Assembly: GCA_937969105.1 (NCBI GenBank)
Contig: CALBUZ010000055.1
Coordinates: 1-13,035 of the forward strand
Direction: 5' to 3'
DNA from: an uncultured Collinsella sp.
GTDB lineage: Bacteria > Actinomycetota > Coriobacteriia > Coriobacteriales > Coriobacteriaceae
Length of the DNA: 13,035 nt
How positions within the stretch are numbered: the stretch's first letter is position 1; each line of letters starts with the position of its first letter. A program made the position numbers and the translations under genes. Below, in pieces: positions 7,214 to 13,035 of this stretch. The notes under the pieces are model-generated. The model saw only the letters and a list, made by a program, of their open reading frames with translations. It was not told the DNA's origin and did no database searches.

Positions 7214-7948
7214 CTACTTGAGGCTGCTGGTGACGACGGAGCGGTCGAGGACTGCCTCGAAGCGATCTGCCATCGTTGGGTCGGCAAGCGTGTCGACTTG
7301 GTTGAGCATGATGCGGGCATTGCTGAGGTTCAGCATCCGCAGCTCGGCATTGAGCACCTGGGCGACGCGCTCGGGCGTGGCGATGTCGGTGAGCTCGCAG
7401 CCGCAACGCTCGCAAAAGAGCTCGGGGCGGTGGACGGCTTCGTTGATGGGCTTGCCGAGCCCCAAGGCGCCGACGATCCAGACAACGTTTGCCGTGGCGG
7501 CGGGAATTACCGGCTCCCAGGCGGCATGCGCTTTGAGCGGGAGTCGCTTGCTGCCATCTGCCTCGGCCAGCACATAGTCAAAGCGCCGTGCCAGCTCGTT
7601 GAGCGGCTCGGCGGGGGCGGAGAGCTTGCCTGTCTCCGGGTCCAAAACACCCGCCTGGCAGATACTTCCGCGGTTCATGCCCGCGCATGCCTCGCAGGTG
7701 CAGCCGGGAACATGCAGGGTCCCCGGCTTCCAAGGCGCGGCGTCCAGGCGACGGCTCGACCCGTCCCATGGCACGCCGGCGACGGGAAACATGTGCGCGG
7801 TGGTGCAGAGGAGCACACGGCCGCCAGCGCGCATAAGCTCAAGGCCCAGCGTCTTCAGCAATGTCGACTTGCCGCCACTGCCGATAATTGCGGTAATGCC
7901 CGGCTCGATCTTGAGCGCGGAGGCAAGGTTTCCGCTCGTCGTTTCCAT
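7214..7948 (-). CDS. yqeC: YqeC, selenium-dependent hydroxylase accessory protein
   Basis: Nucleotide-binding accessory protein of the selenium-dependent molybdenum hydroxylase system, 244 residues; biochemical role unproven. A P-loop GSGGKST lies at 23-29, CTTAHMFP at 48-55, the family signature AEADGSKRLPLKAH at 128-141, and LNQVDT at 215-220 resembles a G4-type NKxD motif. There is a cysteine-rich stretch, CTCEAC (83-88) with C97, and CERCGC (179-184), which could hold a metal or Fe-S cluster. It is the only gene here on this strand, convergent with hyuA and divergent from yqeB. The ATG at 7948 is preceded by a weak GGTG; the promoter must lie in the AT-rich gap at 7949-8000. Confidence 0.85.
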   Translation of the reverse strand: METTSGNLASALKIEPGITAIIGSGGKSTLLKTLGLELMRAGGRVLLCTTAHMFPVAGVPWDGSSRRLDAAPWKPGTLHVPGCTCEACAGMNRGSICQAGVLDPETGKLSAPAEPLNELARRFDYVLAEADGSKRLPLKAHAAWEPVIPAATANVVWIVGALGLGKPINEAVHRPELFCERCGCELTDIATPERVAQVLNAELRMLNLSNARIMLNQVDTLADPTMADRFEAVLDRSVVTSSLK

Positions 7949-7961
7949 CTGTTCACCGCCG

Positions 7962-7967
7962 TATAAT
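7962..7967 (+). promoter_or_regulatory. -10 box candidate in the yqeC/yqeB divergent gap
   Basis: A perfect TATAAT lies in an AT-rich stretch (7961-7990) that contrasts with its GC-rich surroundings. It would serve yqeB, leaving a leader of about 75 bases. No good -35 is seen 16-18 bases upstream. The minus strand offers TATTAT at almost the same place, so yqeC transcription could start in the same patch. Confidence 0.4.
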
Positions 7968-8033
7968 ACTGTGATAATAAATAATCATCAGAGTGCGGTC
8001 GAACCGCTTTTGCTCTGCTCAAACCGTAGCACA

Positions 8034-8039
8034 GGGAGG
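8034..8039 (+). promoter_or_regulatory. Ribosome binding site deciding the yqeB start
   Basis: GGGAGG lies 10 bases before the ATG at 8050, where the conserved LVYVRGAGDIATG begins. An in-frame GTG at 7993 would add 19 residues without homology or a ribosome site. Confidence 0.8.
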
Positions 8040-8049
8040 TGCCCCGGGA

Positions 8050-8844
8050 ATGCTCGTTTATGTTCGCGGCGCCGGCGATATCGCCACGGGCGTCGCCGCT
8101 CGCTTGGTGCGCGCCGGCGTGTCGGTCGTTATGGCCGATATTGCGATTCCCACGTGCATCCGTCGCACAATCAGTTTTTGCGAGGCCATTCGCCTGGGCG
8201 AGGTCGAGGTCGAAGGCATTCGCGCTCGCTTGGCACAGACGCCGGCTGAGGCGCGTGCGATTACCGAGGCTGGAGACGTCGCCGTTGTGGTGGACCCCCA
8301 GGCCAAGATGCTCGATGAGCTTAAGCCCGCGGCTGTGGTCGACGCGATTTTGGCCAAGCGCAACCTGGGCACCACGCGCGACATGGCGCCTGCCGTCATC
8401 GCCGTGGGGCCGGGCTTTACCGCGCCGGTCGATTGTGACGCCGTGGTCGAGACCATGCGCGGGCATTTTCTCGGCCGTGTCATTACCCAAGGTTCGCCCC
8501 AGCCCAACACGGGCGTGCCGGGCATTATCGCCGGCTATGGCAAGGAGCGCGTTATCCACAGCCCCGCCGCCGGCGTGTTTCGGTCCGACCGCGCAATCGG
8601 CGACATCGTGCACGCTGGAGACGTGATTGGCTACGCGGGCGATACGCCCATGTGCACGCAGATCGATGGCTGTCTGCGCGGGCTTTTGGCGAACGGCGTG
8701 CAGGTGACTGAGGGCTTTAAATGCGCCGATGTCGATCCGCGCGGCGATGCCAGCTATATCAACTACATTTCGGACAAGGCGACGTCGGTCGGCGGCGGCG
8801 TGCTCGAGGCACTCGCTATGCTCACCGGTGTATTCCAGGGATAG
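8050..8844 (+). CDS. yqeB: YqeB, selenium-dependent molybdenum hydroxylase system protein
   Basis: Accessory protein of the YqeB/EF2563 family, 264 residues, found with selenium-dependent molybdenum hydroxylases and thought to act in cofactor maturation. No reaction has been established to my knowledge. The N-terminus has a Rossmann-like glycine motif RGAGDIATG (6-14). VVVDPQAKM (79-87) and IAVGPGFTAPVDCD (117-130) are characteristic. The C-terminal half holds HSPAAGVF (170-177), IGDIVHAGDVIGYAGD (183-198) and IDGCLRGLL (205-213), resembling a small beta-barrel. It ends 9 bases before the XdhC-family gene, so the two are co-transcribed. Confidence 0.88.
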   Translation: MLVYVRGAGDIATGVAARLVRAGVSVVMADIAIPTCIRRTISFCEAIRLGEVEVEGIRARLAQTPAEARAITEAGDVAVVVDPQAKMLDELKPAAVVDAILAKRNLGTTRDMAPAVIAVGPGFTAPVDCDAVVETMRGHFLGRVITQGSPQPNTGVPGIIAGYGKERVIHSPAAGVFRSDRAIGDIVHAGDVIGYAGDTPMCTQIDGCLRGLLANGVQVTEGFKCADVDPRGDASYINYISDKATSVGGGVLEALAMLTGVFQG

Positions 8845-8853
8845 GAAATTGCA

Positions 8854-9897
8854 ATGGAAAAGCTCGATGTGGTGAATGCGGCGCTTGGCGCTCTGAAGGC
8901 TGGTAAGACGTGCGAGCTGGTGGTCGTGGCCGGCACGGCAGGGTCATCGCCGCGCGGCGTGGGCGCCTGGATGGCCGTCTTTGCCGATGGCAGCCAAGCG
9001 GGTACCATCGGCGGCGGCAAGATCGAGCTCTTTGCGCTGGATGAGGCGCGCGAGCTCCTGAGCGCGGGACAGTCGCGTCTGGTTCGCTACACCATGGGCG
9101 GCGAGAACTCCGATACCGGCATGATCTGCGGCGGAGCCATCTGCCTGTGCTACCTGCATCTGGATGCGACTCAGGCACCGTTGTTCCAGGAAATTGCCGA
9201 CGTCTTGGCCTATCGGCGCATCGGCGACTTCGTCATCGACTTTGAGCCGTTTATCGCGAGCGCGCTCGAGGGCGATGTGGCCGAGTACCATGGCGAGGAA
9301 TCGCGCCGCACCATTGCGGACTGCCCCGGGCTTTCGCTGGTGGAGGAGGGGAGTAAGGTCACCTACACCAACGCGGCCTCCGAGATTCCCGCGGCGCACA
9401 TCGAGACGCTCTGCCCCGAGGGCCTGACCTACATCTTTGGCTGCGGACATGTGGGCGCTGCGACGGCGCGCGTGCTCACGGCGGCGGGCTTTGCCGTCGT
9501 GGCGTGCGACGACCGCCCCGGCACGCTGACCCCCGATTGGGTGCCCGGTGTCTACGATCGTCGCCTGGTCGATTACAAGAACCTGAGCGAGCTGTGTCCC
9601 ATCGGCCCGCGCGACTTGGTGGTCGTGGCCACAGCGGGCCACAAATCCGATATCGACGTGGTGATTCAGGCCATGCGCGCCAAACCCGCCTATCTGGGCT
9701 GCTTGGGCTCGCGCCGCAAGACGGCCTTTGTGCGCGCCCGCCTGGAGCAGGAGGGCTTTACGCAGGACCAGATTGACGAGCTGCACCTGCCGATCGGAGT
9801 CGCCATCGAGGCCGAGGACCCCGAGGAGATTGCCATCTCCATCGCCGCCGAAATGATCCACCTGCGTCGCACCAAACTCGTCCCCCGCAAGCGCTAA
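8854..9897 (+). CDS. xdhC: XdhC/CoxI-family molybdenum cofactor maturation protein
   Basis: Family that binds molybdenum cofactor, promotes its sulfuration and helps insert it into xanthine-dehydrogenase-type enzymes. 347 residues in two domains. The N-terminal XdhC/CoxI domain (about 20-100) shows GTAGSSPRGVGAWM, GTIGGGKIE (50-58) and MICGG (90-94). The C-terminal Rossmann domain (about 190-340) shows YIFGCGHVG (193-201), DDRPG (219-223), VVATAGHKSD (257-266), GSRRK (285-289) and HLPIG (311-315). AGGA in the ribosome site overlaps the yqeB stop region. With neighbours YqeB and YqeC it probably serves a selenium-containing hydroxylase, perhaps in a selenium-specific step. The client enzyme is not in the window. 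The symbol is a family name, not proof of orthology. Confidence 0.9.
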   Translation: MEKLDVVNAALGALKAGKTCELVVVAGTAGSSPRGVGAWMAVFADGSQAGTIGGGKIELFALDEARELLSAGQSRLVRYTMGGENSDTGMICGGAICLCYLHLDATQAPLFQEIADVLAYRRIGDFVIDFEPFIASALEGDVAEYHGEESRRTIADCPGLSLVEEGSKVTYTNAASEIPAAHIETLCPEGLTYIFGCGHVGAATARVLTAAGFAVVACDDRPGTLTPDWVPGVYDRRLVDYKNLSELCPIGPRDLVVVATAGHKSDIDVVIQAMRAKPAYLGCLGSRRKTAFVRARLEQEGFTQDQIDELHLPIGVAIEAEDPEEIAISIAAEMIHLRRTKLVPRKR

Positions 9898-9914
9898 TCG
9901 CATCCCCACCAATA

Positions 9915-9981
9915 AGTTGCGGTGAAATAGTTCCTAGATAAGCCTGACGGGCGGTCAGCCAGGAACTATTTCACCGCAACT
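9915..9981. repeat. Dispersed hairpin, copy 2 (after the XdhC-family gene)
   Basis: Perfect 21-nt inverted arms at 9915-9935 and 9961-9981, starting AGTTGCGGTGAAATAG, 17 bases after the stop. The spacer holds a second small stem, CTGAC (9944-9948) with GTCAG (9954-9958). The arm is the same sequence family as the copy near 7122. Confidence 0.88.
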
Positions 9982-9985
9982 GCTG

Positions 9986-10019
9986 TTTGACCCCGGGGGA
10001 TGCAGGATTACGGGTCAAA
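9986..10019. promoter_or_regulatory. 8-bp inverted repeat ahead of the permease promoter, candidate operator
   Basis: TTTGACCC (9986-9993) and GGGTCAAA (10012-10019) are perfect inverted copies separated by 18 bases. They sit immediately upstream of the -10 box at 10042, covering the usual -35 and activator region. The half-site spacing of 26 bases centre to centre is about 2.5 helical turns. The regulator is unknown. Confidence 0.4.
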
Positions 10020-10041
10020 ATGCTACCTGTGCCATATGCCC

Positions 10042-10047
10042 TATAAT
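10042..10047 (+). promoter_or_regulatory. -10 box of the permease gene
   Basis: Perfect TATAAT in GCCCTATAATGTCC, 51 bases before the ATG at 10099. The -35 position (about 10019-10024) has no good match, which would suit a promoter needing an activator, possibly one bound at the inverted repeat just upstream. Confidence 0.5.
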
Positions 10048-10087
10048 GTCCGCTCGTTGAGCGGCATGGTGTCGCTGCCTAGGGTAT

Positions 10088-10093
10088 GGGAGG
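10088..10093 (+). promoter_or_regulatory. Ribosome binding site deciding the permease start
   Basis: GGGAGG lies 5 bases before the ATG at 10099. The frame is open back to 10000, but that extension would lie upstream of the TATAAT box and has no homology. Confidence 0.8.
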
Positions 10094-10098
10094 CGCAA

Positions 10099-11412
10099 AT
10101 GGCAGAGTCGGCAGCAGGGGATGCCCTGTTCGAGCGTACGGGAAAAGTTTCGTTTGTGCAGGTATTGCCCCATGCACTGCAGCATGTGCTGGCGGCATTC
10201 GCGGGTATCGTCACGCCCGCTATCATCATCGCGTCGGTCTGCGGCTTTACCCCTCAAGAGGAGGCCGCCGTCATCCAGGCATCGCTCGTCCTCTCGGCGC
10301 TCGACATTTTCCTTCAACAGTTCCCCATAAAAGGTGTCGTCGGTTCGGGCCTGCCCATCGTGATGGGCGCGAGCTTTACTTTCGTGCCGGCGCTCAAGGC
10401 GGTCGGTCTCGAGCTTGGCTTTGAGGCCGTGCTGGGCGCCCAAGTAATCGGCGGCGCGCTCGTCGTGCTCTTCGGCTTGCTGTTTAGGCGCGTGAGTTTT
10501 CTGTTCCCGGCCCCGGTGCTCGGCACCGTCATCTTTGTCATTGGCCTGTCGTTGTGCCCGGTGGCAGTTGCCTCCATGGCGGGCGGGGAGGGCGCTGCCG
10601 ATTTTGGCAGCGTCACCAACTGGGCCATCGCGCTCGTGACGTTTGTCGTCACCTTTATGGCCGGCAACTACGGCAAGGGTGCGCTTAGGCTGGGCAGCAT
10701 CCTGGCTGGTATCTGCGCGGGCTTTGTTTTGGCTGCGGTGTTGGGCATGGTCGATTTCTCGGCCATCGCGACCGCCAGCTGGTTCGCCCCGCCGGCCCTG
10801 GGCGCCCATCGCCTGGTGTTCGACCCGGCTGCGTGCGCCGTCGTGGGCGTTGTCGCTATTGTCAATGCCGTGCAGGTCATGGGCGAGTTTGCCGCTGTCT
10901 CGTCCGCTGCGCTCGATACCCCTGCGACCGATAGCCAGATCTCGGGTGGCCTGATCGCCAACGGCCTGGTCGGTATGCTGTCGGGCTTTTTGGGCGGCGT
11001 CCCCACAGCAACCTTTGGTCAGAATGTGGGCATTATCGCCGAGAACAAGGTCGTCAACCGTATGGTCTTTACGCTCGCCGCCGCCATCTTACTCATCGCT
11101 GGACTGCTGCCCAAGTGCGCGGCAGTGCTCACGTCTATTCCGCAGCCGGTAATCGGCGGCGCCACGATCGGCGTGTTCGCAACCATCGGCATGAACGGCG
11201 TGGTCATGTTTGCCCGCCACGGCCTGTCTCAGCGCGATACCACGCTCATGGGTCTGTCTATCGCCTTTGGCACGGGCATTGAGCGCACGGCCGGCGCACT
11301 TGCTGGCGCTGGATTCCCCGCATGGGTCGGCACCGTCTTTGGTGGATCCTCTATTGCCGTCGTCGCACTTGTCGCCGTCGTCCTCAACCTGGTCCTGCCT
11401 CGCCAAAAATAA
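10099..11412 (+). CDS. NCS2-family purine/xanthine (nucleobase) permease
   Basis: Proton-coupled inner-membrane importer of the nucleobase:cation symporter-2 family, 437 residues, almost wholly hydrophobic with about 12-14 membrane segments. Family marks are QHVLAAFAGIVTPAII at 28-43 (conserved QH in segment 1), GLPIVMGASFTFVPAL (84-99), and the signature region TATFGQNVGII (303-313). In the segment carrying the substrate-binding acid the residues are VMGEFAAVS (260-268). The QNVGIIAENKV stretch departs from the QNxGxxxxTxV pattern of characterised xanthine and uracil permeases, so substrate cannot be assigned from sequence. E. coli has a relative, YgfO/XanQ, at the equivalent place, which favours xanthine or urate. 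It has its own promoter and is followed by a perfect hairpin. Confidence 0.9.
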   Translation: MAESAAGDALFERTGKVSFVQVLPHALQHVLAAFAGIVTPAIIIASVCGFTPQEEAAVIQASLVLSALDIFLQQFPIKGVVGSGLPIVMGASFTFVPALKAVGLELGFEAVLGAQVIGGALVVLFGLLFRRVSFLFPAPVLGTVIFVIGLSLCPVAVASMAGGEGAADFGSVTNWAIALVTFVVTFMAGNYGKGALRLGSILAGICAGFVLAAVLGMVDFSAIATASWFAPPALGAHRLVFDPAACAVVGVVAIVNAVQVMGEFAAVSSAALDTPATDSQISGGLIANGLVGMLSGFLGGVPTATFGQNVGIIAENKVVNRMVFTLAAAILLIAGLLPKCAAVLTSIPQPVIGGATIGVFATIGMNGVVMFARHGLSQRDTTLMGLSIAFGTGIERTAGALAGAGFPAWVGTVFGGSSIAVVALVAVVLNLVLPRQK

Positions 11413-11422
11413 CGCCCCATAT

Positions 11423-11495
11423 ATAAGTTGCGGTGAAATAGGGACTGTTTATGCCTGTTAAGCCGTCAAACAGTCCCTATTTCACCGCAACTTAT
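11423..11495. repeat. Dispersed hairpin, copy 3 (after the permease)
   Basis: Perfect 28-nt inverted arms at 11423-11450 and 11468-11495 with a 17-nt loop, beginning 11 bases after the permease stop. The outer AAGTTGCGGTGAAATAG matches copies 1 and 2. The inner part of the stem (GGGACTGTTT) differs, and both arms differ together so pairing is kept. Confidence 0.9.
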
Positions 11496-11547
11496 GTGGG
11501 GATGGCTGGATGCTGAGGCTTTACCCGGCCATGTTGCGCAACAACGT

Positions 11548-11578
11548 TTGACAATTCGCTCTTAGCATATGCTTAGAA
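11548..11578 (+). promoter_or_regulatory. Promoter region with palindrome before the zinc-ribbon gene
   Basis: A consensus -35 TTGACA (11548-11553) is followed by a perfect 10-bp palindrome AGCATATGCT (11564-11573). A poor -10 candidate, TTAGAA (11573-11578), lies after a 19-nt spacer. The palindrome fills the promoter spacer, a plausible operator position. The ATG is about 75 bases downstream. Confidence 0.4.
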
Positions 11579-11654
11579 GAGATTGCGCTCCGCCATGCAC
11601 GTGGGCGCTCAAGCATGCCCGTCTTGAACGGGTGTCGAACGAGGGGGAGCTTGG

Positions 11655-12851
11655 ATGTTCTGCCGAAACTGTGGGTCGAAAATCGAGGACGGAGCCCAGT
11701 TCTGCGCCGTATGCGGCGCATCCGTCGTGCCAGATGATCAAGCGCAAACGGGAGGGGCGAACCTCTCGCCCGTTGATGTCGCAACACCTACCGGGTCGCA
11801 GCAAGTCGATATGGCGGCAGAGGCGGTCGCGTCCAGCCCCAAACGTTCCAAGAAGCCGTTCATCATCGCTGCCGTCGTGGTGGCTCTGCTCGCCGTGGGT
11901 GGCGGAGCCGGTTATTACTTTGGCGTATATGCGCCGGAGCAGGCACGCGAAGCTGCCGAGCAAGAGGCCCTCGCCGCAAAGCACGCCGTGCGGTTTACGG
12001 TCTCGGCCGAGGGGTGGGACACATCGGCTGGCGCGAGCAGGCTGCCGCTGCACATCACCGGCAAGGAGGCGCGCGGCAAGAAGGTCGACGTCGTTCGCTA
12101 TGTCGACAGTACGGGAGCGGGCGTCGAGCTCCGTCGCGGCAGCTATAAGGCCGAGGTCGCAGCCTCGCCCATTGCAGCCGATGGCACCATCTACGCCGTG
12201 CCGGGCGAAAAGGTCGACGTCAAGGTTAGCAAGAAGGCGGAGGGCAAAAAGAGCATCGATGCCGGCAACGTTTCGCTCGCTTCGGTCGAGGCAACCGAGG
12301 TGACCGACGACGAGATTGCCGCCGCCAAGAAATACGCCGAGGAAGATGCAGGCGCCAAGAAGGCAGGCTTTTCCTTTGATGCCGACGCACTGGCACAGAC
12401 CGCAACCAAACGTCGTGACGACGCCGTAGCCGACAAACAAGCCGAGGAAGAGGCCAAGCGCCAGGCAGAAGAGGCAAGACAGGCAAGAACCATCGATACG
12501 GACTACTTCACTATGGTTCTTCCCGACTGGTTCCCTATTGATGATTACGAGGTCACCGAAAGTCAGGCATCCGGCTCATTTGCCAAGTGGTTCAGGGTTC
12601 ATAGGACCGGTGCGGATCAAGATGACCACTCCGCGGATTTTACCATTATCGTGCACGATAACAGCTTGGGTGGTTTCGGGCCTGTTTTCTTTAGAGATCT
12701 AGGGAAAACGTCGGAAGGTTACTCAGTTTGGCTTTCAGGTGGATCGGCCCATCCGGTAGAAGGCTCATACAAGCTCGAGGCAGACGATGCTTTCGGCATG
12801 CCAGTGGAAGACTACGCCAACATCCTCGCCTCCTGCATCACGCTCAAGTAA
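11655..12851 (+). CDS. Zinc-ribbon, single-pass membrane protein of unknown function
   Basis: 398 residues, not recognised beyond its architecture. A zinc ribbon at the N-terminus has C3, C6, C17 and C20 in a CxxC-x10-CxxC pattern (FCRNC...FCAVCG). A disordered linker (about 22-65) ends in a basic SPKRSKKP, then one membrane helix (about 68-92). Next comes a beta-rich region (110-215) with HAVRFTVSAEGW and PLHITGKEARGKKV, then a charged Ala/Glu/Lys/Arg segment (about 220-278), probably coiled coil, and a C-terminal domain from DYFTMVLPDWFP (283-294) to the stop. The layout resembles zinc-ribbon membrane proteins of the TcaA type in Gram-positives, with the ribbon inside and the C-domain outside. 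GAGGGGGAG lies 5 bases before the ATG. Nothing links it to the molybdenum hydroxylase genes; it appears to be an independent unit. Confidence 0.85.
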   Translation: MFCRNCGSKIEDGAQFCAVCGASVVPDDQAQTGGANLSPVDVATPTGSQQVDMAAEAVASSPKRSKKPFIIAAVVVALLAVGGGAGYYFGVYAPEQAREAAEQEALAAKHAVRFTVSAEGWDTSAGASRLPLHITGKEARGKKVDVVRYVDSTGAGVELRRGSYKAEVAASPIAADGTIYAVPGEKVDVKVSKKAEGKKSIDAGNVSLASVEATEVTDDEIAAAKKYAEEDAGAKKAGFSFDADALAQTATKRRDDAVADKQAEEEAKRQAEEARQARTIDTDYFTMVLPDWFPIDDYEVTESQASGSFAKWFRVHRTGADQDDHSADFTIIVHDNSLGGFGPVFFRDLGKTSEGYSVWLSGGSAHPVEGSYKLEADDAFGMPVEDYANILASCITLK

Positions 12852-12881
12852 TCGGCACGCTCCAGCCAAAGCAATCTCCCA

Positions 12882-13021
12882 AGAAACGAGGGACTCCATC
12901 GAGAGTGGATAATCTCCCACTTTTGGCCTGCATCTTGGCCAAAAGTGGGAGATTATCCACTCTCGTGTGTTGTGCGTCCGATAATCCACTCTCGTGCGTC
13001 CGAAAATCCACTCTCGTTTCT
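12882..13021. repeat. Nested inverted and tandem repeat element
   Basis: Outer 9-bp ends AGAAACGAG (12882-12890) and CTCGTTTCT (13013-13021) are inverted copies. Inside is a perfect 29-bp hairpin (12900-12928 with 12937-12965, 8-nt loop). Two tandem 22-bp units follow (12973-12994 and 12995-13016, one mismatch), each ending with the hairpin arm's tip. The 11-mer CGAGAGTGGAT occurs once on the plus strand (12900) and three times on the minus strand (12955-12965, 12984-12994, 13006-13016). It begins 31 bases after the preceding stop. The hairpin may end transcription; the array looks like an expanding intergenic palindrome. Confidence 0.85.
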
Positions 13022-13035
13022 CTATCACCATGGAC

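Noticed and set aside
1171..9897. Selenocysteine codon in one of the genes
   Set aside because: No identified frame is interrupted by an in-frame TGA, so none of these accessory proteins appears to contain selenocysteine; the selenium link is only through family association.
12955..13016. CRISPR array
   Set aside because: Repeat spacing is 29 and then 22 bases, units abut without spacers, and no cas genes are present.
12765..13031. An 88-codon minus-strand frame over the right-end repeats
   Set aside because: Its N-terminal half is a translation of the repeat units (repeated REWI-type peptides) and the rest is antisense to the zinc-ribbon gene, so it is not supported as a gene.

Overview
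The window reads as part of a chromosome from a high-GC, anaerobic, gut-type actinobacterium, most likely a Coriobacteriia member such as Collinsella. This is an inference from strong G/C preference at third codon positions, purine-rich Shine-Dalgarno sites, the gene content, and a family of dispersed palindromes between genes. Nearly every gene has a counterpart in the Escherichia coli ygeW-ygeX-ygeY-hyuA-yqeA-yqeB-yqeC-ygfJ-xdhD-ygfO neighbourhood. That set is associated with selenium-dependent molybdenum hydroxylases and, in gut anaerobes, with anaerobic purine/urate breakdown.

Layout. Positions 1-932 hold the C-terminal two thirds of a diaminopropionate ammonia-lyase (dpaL/ygeX). Its N-terminal third, with the PLP lysine, is replaced at about position 72-80 by unrelated sequence. 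After a 229-bp gap filled by a nested palindrome come ygeY (M20-type hydrolase, 1171-2556), ygeW (knotted carbamoyltransferase, 2758-3960) and arcC (carbamate kinase, 3975-4925). A probable terminator follows, then mocA (molybdenum cofactor cytidylyltransferase-like, 5103-5717) and hyuA (dihydropyrimidinase/hydantoinase, 5727-7094), which are tightly coupled. yqeC (7214-7948) is on the minus strand, convergent with hyuA and divergent from yqeB (8050-8844), which is coupled to an XdhC-family gene (8854-9897). A separately promoted NCS2 nucleobase permease follows (10099-11412). Last is a gene of unknown role (11655-12851), a zinc-ribbon, single-pass membrane protein. The window ends in a dense nested repeat element.

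How the genes fit together (inference from families). The permease imports a purine- or xanthine-like base. A molybdenum hydroxylase, not in this window, would act on it, with MocA, YqeB, YqeC and the XdhC-family protein preparing or inserting its cofactor. HyuA would open a cyclic amide. YgeY and DpaL would process the linear products, DpaL making pyruvate and ammonia from diaminopropionate. YgeW would phosphorolyse a carbamoylated intermediate to carbamoyl phosphate, from which carbamate kinase makes ATP. The hydroxylase subunits, YgfK, SsnA and SelD are not encoded here.

The least explained parts are the broken dpaL start, the recurring hairpins placed right after stop codons, the inverted repeat in front of the permease -10 box, and the repeat element at the right end.
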